A stretch of 9,933 nucleotides of DNA from Pseudomonadota bacterium (GTDB taxonomy: Bacteria; Pseudomonadota; Alphaproteobacteria; Rhizobiales; Xanthobacteraceae), in contig JAEZEU010000142.1 in the NCBI GenBank assembly GCA_023432885.1, positions 1 to 9,933 on the forward strand, written 5' to 3'. The notes beneath the pieces were generated by a model. It searched no databases. It was not told where the DNA came from and saw nothing but the letters and a program-made list of their open reading frames with translations. A program made the translations under genes and the position numbers. Below, one piece after another: positions 1 to 5,746 of this stretch (positions are counted from its first letter, which is position 1; each line of letters starts with the position of its first letter).

Positions 1-1
1 C

Positions 2-130
2 GTGAAGAAAGACATGGGTCAGGCATTCATTGACTGGCTTGTCTCCGCGGAGGGCCAGAAGGCCATCGCCGATTACAAGATCAACGGCCAGCAGCTGTTC
101 TTCCCGAACGCCGATGCGCCGGGCGCATGA
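2..130 (+). CDS. TupA-like tungstate ABC transporter substrate-binding protein, C-terminal end (partial)
   Basis: Only the last 42 codons lie in the window; the gene begins upstream. The visible tail has the closing helix of a periplasmic oxyanion receptor: FIDWLVSAEGQKAIADYK, then NGQQLFFPNA. A 'WL-S-EGQ-AI--YK--G-QLF-PNA' ending is what I recall of TupA/WtpA-like tungstate-binding proteins, which deliver WO4(2-) to a TupBC permease/ATPase in the inner membrane. Its TGA (128-130) overlaps the ATG of the following modA-like gene in an ATGA, so the two are probably translationally coupled. The family call rests on a short tail. A general molybdate/tungstate or phosphate-type receptor cannot be excluded, and no tupB/tupC is visible downstream. 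Confidence 0.7.
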   Translation: MKKDMGQAFIDWLVSAEGQKAIADYKINGQQLFFPNADAPGA

Positions 131-954
131 TGCGTCGCTGGTCAGGCACGATCGCGGCTGCGGTTCTTGGCATGGTGATGACGTCATCTGCGCATGCGGA
201 CGAGCCGGTGCTGCTGCACGCGGCCGGATCGTTGCGCGGCGCGCTCACCGAGGTTGCCACGGCGTTCGGTGCGGAAACCGGCATCAAGGTGGAAGCGAAA
301 TACGGGCCGTCGGGGACGTTGCGCGACGAGATTGCCGCTGACAGCCGCGCGCAGGTGTTTGCTTCCGCCAACATGGAGCATCCGCAATCGCTCGCCGCCG
401 CCGGCAAGGGTAGCCCCGTCGTGCTGTTCGCGCGCAACCGGCTCTGCGCGCTGGTAAAGCCGGGCTTGTCCGTGACGGCGGAAACGCTGCTCGCGACCAT
501 GCTGCGCGAGGACGTCAAGGTCGGCACCTCGACTCCGATGGCCGATCCCTCCGGCGACTATGCGTTCGAGGTATTCGCGAAAGCTGACGCTCTGAGAGGC
601 GGCAGCCGCAAGATGCTGGAGCAGAAGGCGCAGCAGCTCACCGGAGGCCCTTCGAGCGCCCCGGGACCTGCAGGCCGCAGCGTCTATGGCTGGCACGTTG
701 CGGAGGGCCGCGCCGACATTTTTCTCACCTACTGTACCAATGCACTGACGGCGCAGCGCGAGAATGCCGGACAGCAAATTGTGACATTGCCGGAGCTGCT
801 TGCGGTCGGGGCCGACTACGGCATGACCGTCATGAATGATAGTCCGGCCGCCGCTTATCGCTTTGCCCTGTTCATTCTTTCGTCAAAAGGACAGCAGATA
901 CTGGCGAAGCACGGATTTTCCGCGCCCGTTATGCCGCAAGGAGAGCAGCGATGA
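127..954 (+). CDS. modA: ModA-like molybdate ABC transporter substrate-binding protein
   Basis: A 275-residue periplasmic receptor of the ModA family, which captures molybdate or tungstate for an ABC importer. Residues 1-24 form a Sec signal peptide: basic MMRRW, a hydrophobic core, then SAHA before Asp25. The mature protein opens with the ModA pattern LLHAAGSL (Ser35), followed by YGPSGTL (Ser62). The central TPMADPSGDYA (about 136-146) and the YCTNA (Tyr202) lie where ModA proteins contact the oxyanion; these ligand assignments are by analogy with E. coli ModA. Length is typical for the family. Cys107 and Cys203 are the only cysteines and could form a disulfide; Cys203 is next to the putative ligand Tyr202. 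The start ATG 127 overlaps the upstream stop, and ATG 130 is an equally possible start. No modB or modC follows, so its partner permease is not evident. Confidence 0.85.
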   Translation: MMRRWSGTIAAAVLGMVMTSSAHADEPVLLHAAGSLRGALTEVATAFGAETGIKVEAKYGPSGTLRDEIAADSRAQVFASANMEHPQSLAAAGKGSPVVLFARNRLCALVKPGLSVTAETLLATMLREDVKVGTSTPMADPSGDYAFEVFAKADALRGGSRKMLEQKAQQLTGGPSSAPGPAGRSVYGWHVAEGRADIFLTYCTNALTAQRENAGQQIVTLPELLAVGADYGMTVMNDSPAAAYRFALFILSSKGQQILAKHGFSAPVMPQGEQR

Positions 955-1157
955 AGCTCAGCGCTCGCAATAAGTTCAAGGGGAAAATCGTCGAAGTGAC
1001 AAAGGGCACGACAACTGCCCATGTGTTGATCGACGTCGGCGGACAGATCGTCACTTCGGCCATCACCAATGAGGCGGTCGACGAACTCAAACTTGCCAAG
1101 GGGCAGGACGCCTATGCGGTGATCAAGGCTTCCGACGTGATGGTCGCGATCGATTGA
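951..1157 (+). CDS. Free-standing Mop/TOBE-domain molybdate-binding protein (molbindin)
   Basis: A 68-residue protein that is a single Mop/TOBE domain. It starts MKLSARNKFKGKIVEV, continues with TTAHVLIDVGG and SAITNEAVDEL, and ends AYAVIKASDVMVAID. These are the characteristic segments of molbindins, cytoplasmic proteins that assemble as oligomers and bind molybdate or tungstate at subunit interfaces, thought to act as an oxyanion buffer. The same domain occurs at the C-terminus of ModC ATPases and in ModE, but here it stands alone. AAGGAG at 938-943 is a good ribosome-binding site eight bases before ATG 951. The start overlaps the modA-like stop by four bases (ATGA), and its own TGA (1155-1157) shares a base with the next ATG. 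The family call is strong; the buffering role is family knowledge. Confidence 0.88.
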   Translation: MKLSARNKFKGKIVEVTKGTTTAHVLIDVGGQIVTSAITNEAVDELKLAKGQDAYAVIKASDVMVAID

Positions 1158-2179
1158 TGCGGCTTGACCGGCGCGCATTCACCAGCGGGCTTCTCGCGAC
1201 GCTGGCTCCGCCGCGGGTGCGCGCGGCCGGCATGGTCCACGACGCTGCGGGGCGGAGCATCGCGGTGCCCGATCGCGTCACGCGGGTGTTTCCCGCCGGG
1301 CCGCCGGCCGCGATCCTGCTCTACACGCTGGCGCCCGATCTGTTGCTCGGCTGGCCGCGCGCCAACCGGGCGGACGAGTGCGCCTTCATGCTGCCGGATG
1401 TCTGCGCGCGTCCTGAAGTGGGTCGTCTCACCGGCCGCGGCAACACCGCCAATCTCGAATCCGTGCTGGCGCTGAAGCCCGACCTCATTCTCGACGTCGG
1501 CTCGACCGCGCCGACCTTCGTTTCGCTTGCCGCGCGCGTGCAGGAGCAGACTGGCATTCCCTACGCGCTGCTCGACGGCCGCTTCGATGCGGCGGCTGCG
1601 GCCTATCGCCTGCTCGGCAAGCTGACGCAACGCGACGCCGAGCCGCTCGCGGCCTATGCCGAGGATACCCTCGGCAAGGTCCAGTCGCGTGTCAGCCGGA
1701 TTGCCGGGAACGAGCGCCCGCGGGTCTACTACGCGCGCGGGCCGCGCGGGCTGGAGACCGGACTGGGCGGCTCGATCAATGTCGAGACCATCGAATTCCT
1801 CGGCGCGCGCAATGTCGCTGGCGAGCGCAAGGGCGGTCTCACGGTCGTCTCGGTCGAGCAAGTGCTGCTCTGGAATCCCGATGTCATCATCACCATCGAC
1901 CGCGACTTTGCCGCCAATGTCCGTGGCGATCCGCTCTGGAAGGAAGTCGCCGCCGTGCGCTCCGGCCGCGTGCATCTGTCGCCCAAGCTGCCGTTCGGCT
2001 GGGTAGACTTCCCGCCCTCGGTCAACCGGCTGATCGGGTTGTGGTGGCTCGCGCAGATTTTCTACCCCGACCATTTCAAGGAAGACATCCGCGCGCTGAC
2101 GCGCGATTTCTACACGCGGTTCTACCACGTCACGCCGTCGGACGCCGACCTCGATCGTGTGCTGGCGGGGAGGGAGTGA
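1157..2179 (+). CDS. Cluster A-III periplasmic binding protein (BtuF/FepB/MolA type) with Tat-like signal
   Basis: A 340-residue receptor for a BtuCD-type ABC importer. The N-terminus MRLDRRAFTSGLLATLAPP has a twin-arginine-like motif (RRAF) and a short hydrophobic stretch, ending near VRAAG (about 21-25), so Tat export is likely. The two-lobed fold is recognisable from DAAGRSIAVPDRVTRV (29-44), NLESVLALKPDLILDVG (99-115), VSVEQVLLWNPDVIITID (231-248) and a C-terminal WKEVAAVRSGRVHL (261-274). The following PFGWVDFPPSVNRLIGLWWL (279-298) differs from common siderophore receptors. This family usually binds siderophores, haem or cobalamin, but H. influenzae MolA shows that it can bind molybdate/tungstate. 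The tupA-modA-mop context favours an oxyanion; that is inference. ATG 1157 is chosen because it overlaps the previous stop (TGATG); a TTG one codon upstream is possible. A palindromic repeat separates it from the permease gene. Confidence 0.85.
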   Translation: MRLDRRAFTSGLLATLAPPRVRAAGMVHDAAGRSIAVPDRVTRVFPAGPPAAILLYTLAPDLLLGWPRANRADECAFMLPDVCARPEVGRLTGRGNTANLESVLALKPDLILDVGSTAPTFVSLAARVQEQTGIPYALLDGRFDAAAAAYRLLGKLTQRDAEPLAAYAEDTLGKVQSRVSRIAGNERPRVYYARGPRGLETGLGGSINVETIEFLGARNVAGERKGGLTVVSVEQVLLWNPDVIITIDRDFAANVRGDPLWKEVAAVRSGRVHLSPKLPFGWVDFPPSVNRLIGLWWLAQIFYPDHFKEDIRALTRDFYTRFYHVTPSDADLDRVLAGRE

Positions 2180-2182
2180 TAC

Positions 2183-2283
2183 GGCATGACCCGAAAGTGG
2201 AAACCGGTTTGCCGAGCAGAATCATGCTCAAATAAAGGAAATGAGATCATGATCCGATTCAATTCAATCGGATCATGATCTAG
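2183..2283. repeat. Dispersed intergenic palindromic element of Bradyrhizobium type
   Basis: This fills almost the whole gap between the binding-protein and permease genes. The left half (CATGACCCGAAAGTGGAAAC, then CGGTTTGCCGAGCAG) and a right-hand hairpin match the layout of a very common intergenic repeat that I remember from Bradyrhizobium and related genomes; I could not search for it. The right half is a perfect inverted repeat with 16-bp arms, 2244-2259 (AGATCATGATCCGATT) and 2266-2281, around a 6-base loop at 2260-2265. No T-run follows, so it is not a classical terminator. Within an operon such a hairpin can stabilise the upstream message or attenuate downstream expression, which would favour surplus receptor over permease. 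Confidence 0.75.
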
Positions 2284-2292
2284 GCTTTCGCG

Positions 2293-3312
2293 ATGGCTCG
2301 CTCCAGCGCACCCGGCCTTTTGATCTCGGCCCTCATTCTCATTGCGGGACTGTTGCTGGCGTTCACAGCCGGCCGTTTCGCCGTCTCCTTCGGCGACCTC
2401 TTCGCCGTCATCGCGTCGAAGCTCACCGGATCGCCCGCGAATGTCGCGCCTGCGATCGAGACCGTGATCTGGCAGGTGCGCGGGCCCCGTGTCGTGGCGG
2501 CCATGCTGATCGGCGCTGCGCTGGCGGTGGCCGGCACGGCCTTTCAGGGTCTGTTCCGCAATCCGCTGGTCTCGCCCGACATCCTCGGCGCCTCGTCCGG
2601 CGCCTCGCTCGGCGCGGTGCTCGGAATCTTCTTCTCGCTAGGCATTTTTGCGATCCAGGCGCTGGCCTTTCTCGGCGGGCTGATCGCCGTCGCCGCCGTC
2701 TACATGATCGGCTCCGCGGCGCGGGCGCGCGATCCAGTGCTGGTGCTGGTGCTGGCCGGCGTCGTTATCGGCGCGCTGCTGGGGGCAGGCGTCGGCCTGA
2801 TCAAATATCTTGCCGATCCCTACAACCAGTTGCCGGCCATGACCTTCTGGCTGCTCGGCAGTCTTGCCGCCGTGAGCCCCTCCGATCTCGTGCCGCTGTT
2901 CGGGCCGGTCGCGCTCGGCACTGCCGTGCTGCTGGCGCTGCGCTGGCGCATGAACGTGATGTCATTGCCTGACGAGGAGGCGAGAGCACTCGGCGTGCCC
3001 ACCGGCCCGCTGCGCATCGCCATTGTCGCGGCGGCGACGCTCGTGACATCCGCGAGTGTTGCAACCGCAGGCATCATCGGCTGGGTCGGGCTGATCGTGC
3101 CGCATATCGCCCGCACGCTGGTTGGACCGGACTTCGGGCGGCTTATTCCCGCCGCCGCGCTGATCGGCGGCGGATTCCTGCTCGCGATCGACACGCTCGC
3201 CCGAACCATGGCACCGATCGAGATTCCGCTCGGCATCCTCACCGCCTTTGTCGGCACGCCCTTCTTCATCTGGCTGCTCGCCAGCGTGTCAAAAGAATGG
3301 TCCGCGCCATGA
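2293..3312 (+). CDS. FecCD/BtuC-family ABC transporter permease (MolB-like)
   Basis: A 339-residue, very hydrophobic inner-membrane permease whose length and pattern fit the BtuC/FecCD/MolB family (about ten helices, working as a homodimer). Family landmarks in order are RGPRVVAAMLIGAALAVAG (63-81), FQGLFRNPLVSPDILGASSG (84-103), FWLLGSLA (185-192), the cytoplasmic coupling segment SLPDEEARALGVPTGPLR (224-241), GWVGLIVPHIARTLVGPD (263-280) and EIPLGILTAFVGTPFFIWLL (310-329). It would form the channel for the substrate delivered by the 1157-2179 receptor, powered by the ATPase that follows. It starts 12 bases after the palindromic repeat with no strong Shine-Dalgarno, so its translation may be weak. 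Its stop overlaps the ATPase start (ATGA at 3309-3312). Substrate cannot be read from the sequence; molybdate/tungstate is inferred from neighbours. Confidence 0.9.
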   Translation: MARSSAPGLLISALILIAGLLLAFTAGRFAVSFGDLFAVIASKLTGSPANVAPAIETVIWQVRGPRVVAAMLIGAALAVAGTAFQGLFRNPLVSPDILGASSGASLGAVLGIFFSLGIFAIQALAFLGGLIAVAAVYMIGSAARARDPVLVLVLAGVVIGALLGAGVGLIKYLADPYNQLPAMTFWLLGSLAAVSPSDLVPLFGPVALGTAVLLALRWRMNVMSLPDEEARALGVPTGPLRIAIVAAATLVTSASVATAGIIGWVGLIVPHIARTLVGPDFGRLIPAAALIGGGFLLAIDTLARTMAPIEIPLGILTAFVGTPFFIWLLASVSKEWSAP

Positions 3313-4073
3313 TGCTGGAGGGCCGCAATCTCGCCATCGGCTACCGCGACCGCTTGGTCGGTAGCGGTCTCGACCTTGCCTTGCGCACCGGCGAAGTGCT
3401 GGCGCTGCTCGGCCCCAATGGCGGCGGCAAGACCACGCTGCTGAAGACGTTGCTTGGCCTGCTGGCGCCGAGGGCGGGCGAGGTGCGGCTCGGCGGGCGT
3501 TCGCTTGCAAGCTATCCCAGCCGAGAGCGCGCCCGGCTGATCGCCTATGTCCCGCAATCGCACGCAGCGACCTTTGCCTTCACCGTCGAGGCGGTGGTGT
3601 TGATGGGCCGCAGCGCGCATGGCAACCTGTTCAGTCGCCCGACTGCGGCAGATCGCGCGGTGGTAGCGGGCATGCTCGAGCGTTTCGGCATCGCGCATCT
3701 GGCGCAGCGGCCCTACACCATGGTTTCCGGCGGCGAGCGCCAGCTTGCGCTGCTGGCGCGCGCACTGGCACAGGAGCCGCAATTCGTCGTGCTGGACGAG
3801 CCGACCGCCAGCCTCGATTTCGGCAATCAGGGACGCGTCATGCGCGAGATCCGCGCGCTCGGCGCCTCCGGCCACGGCGTGCTGTTCACCACGCACGATC
3901 CGAACCACGCCATGCGCGCCGCCGATCGCGCTTGCCTCTTGCGCCAAGGCGCCGTCATCGGCGAGGGCGCCGCAAAGGAGGTGCTGACATCAGCCAATCT
4001 CTCGGCGCTGTATGGCGCAAAAATCCACCGCCTGACCGACTCAGGCGGCGATCAGGCATTTTTGCCGGAGTAG
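3309..4073 (+). CDS. ABC transporter ATP-binding protein, FecE/BtuD/MolC-like
   Basis: A 254-residue nucleotide-binding subunit with every ABC motif intact: Walker A GPNGGGKT (35-42), Q-loop YVPQSHA (Gln83), signature SGGER (140-144), Walker B VVLDEP (160-165), D-loop SLD (168-170) and switch histidine in TTHDPNH (His196). It hydrolyses ATP to drive import through the preceding permease. The segment LMGRSAHGNLFSRP before the signature, and SLDFGNQ and FTTHDPNH after it, resemble what I recall of H. influenzae MolC, supporting the molybdate/tungstate reading; this is memory, not an alignment. Three in-frame ATGs are possible (3297, 3309, 3312). I chose 3309 because it makes the same 4-base overlap seen elsewhere in the cluster. 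There is no C-terminal TOBE domain, consistent with the BtuD rather than the ModC class. Confidence 0.9.
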   Translation: MMLEGRNLAIGYRDRLVGSGLDLALRTGEVLALLGPNGGGKTTLLKTLLGLLAPRAGEVRLGGRSLASYPSRERARLIAYVPQSHAATFAFTVEAVVLMGRSAHGNLFSRPTAADRAVVAGMLERFGIAHLAQRPYTMVSGGERQLALLARALAQEPQFVVLDEPTASLDFGNQGRVMREIRALGASGHGVLFTTHDPNHAMRAADRACLLRQGAVIGEGAAKEVLTSANLSALYGAKIHRLTDSGGDQAFLPE

Positions 4074-4091
4074 AGCGGTATGCCGCTATTT
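4074..4091 (+). terminator. Possible weak terminator between convergent genes
   Basis: AGCGG (4074-4078), a 4-base loop, then CCGCT (4083-4087) form a perfect 5-bp hairpin, followed by a short ATTT. A second hairpin inside the end of the ATPase gene (CCGCCTGA at 4028-4035 with TCAGGCGG at 4041-4048) has a five-T run 10 bases beyond its stem. Neither is canonical, but together they are the only stop signals in the 12-bp gap between two convergent genes. Confidence 0.3.
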
Positions 4092-4472
4092 CGGCGGGGT
4101 GGTGAAGAACCAGGGATGGCCGTCCAGATCTCGCACGGTGTAAGTGCGGCCATAGGATTGATCATGGGGCGCCTGTTCAATCTCGGCGCCGGCCGCCTTG
4201 GCGCGCGCGTGATGGGCATCGACGTCATCCATGTAGATGAACACGCCCATGGTCGCCATCCCCGTTTCGCGCGGGCTGACCATCTTCCAGTCCTTGGCGC
4301 CCTGGCCCATCATGATGTGCTGCCCGTGAAAGGACATCTCGCCATGCATGCCGCCGCTCGGCGTGCCCGTGCGCATTTCCTCCTTGAAGCCGAACGTCTT
4401 CGCCAGCCAGTCGAGCGCGGCGGGAACATCGCGGTAGAAAATGTAGGGGATGATCTGGGTCGGGGTCGGCAT
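4086..4472 (-). CDS. VOC-superfamily (glyoxalase/PhnB-like) protein
   Basis: A 128-residue protein of the vicinal-oxygen-chelate fold. The N-terminus PTQIIPYIFYRDVPAALDWL (4-23) is the usual first beta strand and helix, followed by a TFGFKEE turn. The second module has GVFIYMDDVDAHHARAKAAG (76-95) and ends with RDLDGHPWFFTTP (114-126), matching the 'D-DGH-W-F' close of PhnB-like members. Members include metal-dependent lyases, dioxygenases, antibiotic-binding proteins and many of unknown role, so no reaction is assigned. The start is ATG at 4472, preceded by GAGGA at a good distance; an upstream GTG at 4502 would add ten residues and lacks better support. It lies 92 bp downstream of the SnoaL-like gene on the same strand and may share its transcript. 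It converges on the ABC ATPase gene with 12 bp between stops. Confidence 0.85.
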   Translation of the reverse strand: MPTPTQIIPYIFYRDVPAALDWLAKTFGFKEEMRTGTPSGGMHGEMSFHGQHIMMGQGAKDWKMVSPRETGMATMGVFIYMDDVDAHHARAKAAGAEIEQAPHDQSYGRTYTVRDLDGHPWFFTTPPK

Positions 4473-4564
4473 CGCTGGTCCTCGTGTCTTGGATGGTCTC
4501 ACGGGGCAAAGCTAACGCGGAAGCTGTGGCGAATGTTTCGGCGAGGCGCGGCCTTTTGGTCGCA

Positions 4565-4930
4565 CTATCCCTTCATCTGTCGTGGATCGTAGAAAAAGCG
4601 TTCCTCGATCAGCTCGTTGCCGCGCCAGGTCTGTACGGCGATCTCCTCCATCACCTTGGAGGGTCCATTCGCTGGCGTGAACTCGAAGCGCCAGTGGATT
4701 GCGGAGTGGTCGCCTTCGATGAAGATCGGGCTCAGCCGCTTTGTTTCGACCTTGGCGAAGGAAGCGAGCACCGCGCGCTCGCGGGCGGCCAGCGCATCGC
4801 GGCCGTGCCGCGGCGGATCCTGGTTCTCGCGGGTCGAGGCGTCGGGCGCGTAGAAGCGCTCGATGGCGCCGACATGGTCGTTGGATTCGACGGTCGCAGC
4901 AAAGGCTTCCACGACATGGCGGTCCGGCAT
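4565..4930 (-). CDS. SnoaL-like / NTF2-fold family protein
   Basis: A 121-residue protein with the pattern of the SnoaL-like polyketide cyclase/NTF2 superfamily. An N-terminal helix (VVEAFAATVESNDHVGAIERFYAPDA, split across residues 6-31) is followed by a GRDAL...RERAV segment (43-54) and beta strands carrying IFIEGDHSAIHWRFEF (69-84) and MEEIAVQTWRGNELIEERFF (94-113). That last pattern, ending in ERFFYDP, is typical. Such proteins form small cone-shaped pockets and include cyclases, isomerases and many uncharacterised members, so no substrate can be named. ATG 4930 has GGAG in GGAGCCGCCCC just upstream. It is transcribed away from a TetR regulator across a 94-bp spacer with a palindrome, so it is a likely target of that repressor. 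Confidence 0.85.
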   Translation of the reverse strand: MPDRHVVEAFAATVESNDHVGAIERFYAPDASTRENQDPPRHGRDALAARERAVLASFAKVETKRLSPIFIEGDHSAIHWRFEFTPANGPSKVMEEIAVQTWRGNELIEERFFYDPRQMKG

Positions 4931-4946
4931 GGGGCGGCTCCATATT

Positions 4947-4982
4947 TCGACTGCTGGTCGATATTTGTCGACCGGAAGTCGA
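4947..4982. promoter_or_regulatory. Candidate TetR operator: 36-bp imperfect palindrome in the divergent spacer
   Basis: The left arm TCGACTGCTGGTCGA (4947-4961) and right arm TCGACCGGAAGTCGA (4968-4982) are inverted repeats matching at 13 of 15 positions, with a 6-base A+T-rich centre at 4962-4967. The inner core GGTCGA-N6-TCGACC is perfect. It lies between the divergent SnoaL-like gene (ATG 4930) and the TetR gene (ATG 5025), the usual place for an autoregulated TetR operator. Binding is inferred from position and symmetry. Confidence 0.55.
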
Positions 4983-5024
4983 GAGTCAATGGTGCTGACT
5001 TCACGAATGCGCTAAGCAAGATCT

Positions 5025-5612
5025 ATGGCAACGCAGGCGGAACGACGCGCCGTCACGCAGGCCGCGGTCATGAGGGCTGCGCGGCGGCTGTTCGGCGAGC
5101 GCGGATTTGCCGCGACGTCGGTTGACGACATCGCGGCCGCCTCGCGCGTCGCCAAGGGCGCGATCTATCATTACTTCACGACCAAGAACGACCTGTTCGA
5201 AGCCGTGTTCGAAGAAGCCTCGAGAGATCTCGTGAAGGAGATCGACGGCGCGGTGCGGAGCGAAAAGGATACGCTTGCCGCACTCGCCTCCGGGACCCAG
5301 CTCTATTTCTCAAAATGCGCTAAGGGGCCGACCGGTCAGATCATCCTGCGTGACGGACCGGCGGTGCTCGGCTGGCAGCGCTGGCGCGAGATCGACGAGA
5401 AACACTTCGGCGGCAAGATTCCGCGCGCGCTTCGACTTGCCATGGAAGGCGGCATCATCGCGCATCAGCCGGTCGAGCCGCTGGCGCGGCTGCTGCTCGG
5501 CGCAATCAGCGAGGCGGCCATGGCCTGCGCCGGCCGCAGCGATATCGAGACGGTCGGCGCGAATTATGCGCGAGCGTTCCGCTCGCTGCTCGATGCGCTC
5601 AGGCGGCGCTGA
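5025..5612 (+). CDS. TetR/AcrR-family transcriptional regulator
   Basis: A 195-residue DNA-binding repressor of typical TetR length. The N-terminal helix-turn-helix is clear: AARRLFGERGFAATSVDDIA (18-37), ASRVAKGAIYHYF (39-51), then TTKNDLFEAVF (52-62). The C-terminal ligand/dimer domain has ILRDGPAVLGWQRWREIDEK (104-123 or so), a signature seen in a TetR subgroup whose inducers are mostly unknown. It is divergent from the SnoaL-like/VOC pair and probably represses it, and itself, through the palindrome at 4947-4982. It also lies 134 bp upstream of the acyl-CoA dehydrogenase gene in the same direction, so that gene is a second possible target. The ATG at 5025 gives the standard short arm before the HTH; no strong Shine-Dalgarno precedes it. 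Confidence 0.92.
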   Translation: MATQAERRAVTQAAVMRAARRLFGERGFAATSVDDIAAASRVAKGAIYHYFTTKNDLFEAVFEEASRDLVKEIDGAVRSEKDTLAALASGTQLYFSKCAKGPTGQIILRDGPAVLGWQRWREIDEKHFGGKIPRALRLAMEGGIIAHQPVEPLARLLLGAISEAAMACAGRSDIETVGANYARAFRSLLDALRRR

Positions 5613-5666
5613 GCCGTTCGTCCGCGCAGCGGAATAAGCGCATGCAAAAATGTCCGCTTCGCTTGC

Positions 5667-5695
5667 TTGGCGGGGGCGGAGTAGCGGTCTAGATT
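5667..5695 (+). promoter_or_regulatory. Possible sigma70-type promoter for the acyl-CoA dehydrogenase gene
   Basis: TTGGCG (5667-5672) and TAGATT (5690-5695) are separated by 17 bp and each match the -35/-10 consensus at four of six positions. The -10 box is 51 bp before ATG 5747. A small inverted repeat, GGCCG-N4-CGGCC (5713-5726), follows and could be a regulator site or a leader hairpin. Weak boxes in GC-rich DNA arise by chance, so confidence is low. Confidence 0.3.
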
Positions 5696-5746
5696 GCCGC
5701 AAATCAGTGATTGGCCGAAAGCGGCCTCGCGCGATGGGAGGAAAAC

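Noticed and set aside
1112..2128. Long minus-strand open frame opposite the BtuF-type receptor
   Set aside because: Arg/Gly/Ala-rich translation with no motif; the plus-strand gene is clearly real.
2729..2760. Repeated CTGGTG units inside the permease gene
   Set aside because: Codes for a hydrophobic VLVLVLAG helix; codon-level repetition, not a separate repeat element.
2820..3947. Long minus-strand open frame (375 codons) opposite the permease and ATPase genes
   Set aside because: It is antisense to two genes with complete family motifs, has no recognisable domain, and is the usual by-product of high-GC codon use.
4080..4592. Plus-strand open frame opposite the VOC gene
   Set aside because: The minus-strand frame carries the VOC-fold motifs and a good Shine-Dalgarno; this one has neither.
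5711..5746. Upstream TTG start extending the acyl-CoA dehydrogenase by 12 residues
   Set aside because: The extension would contain the GGGAGGA ribosome-binding site of the ATG at 5747, so that ATG is the start.
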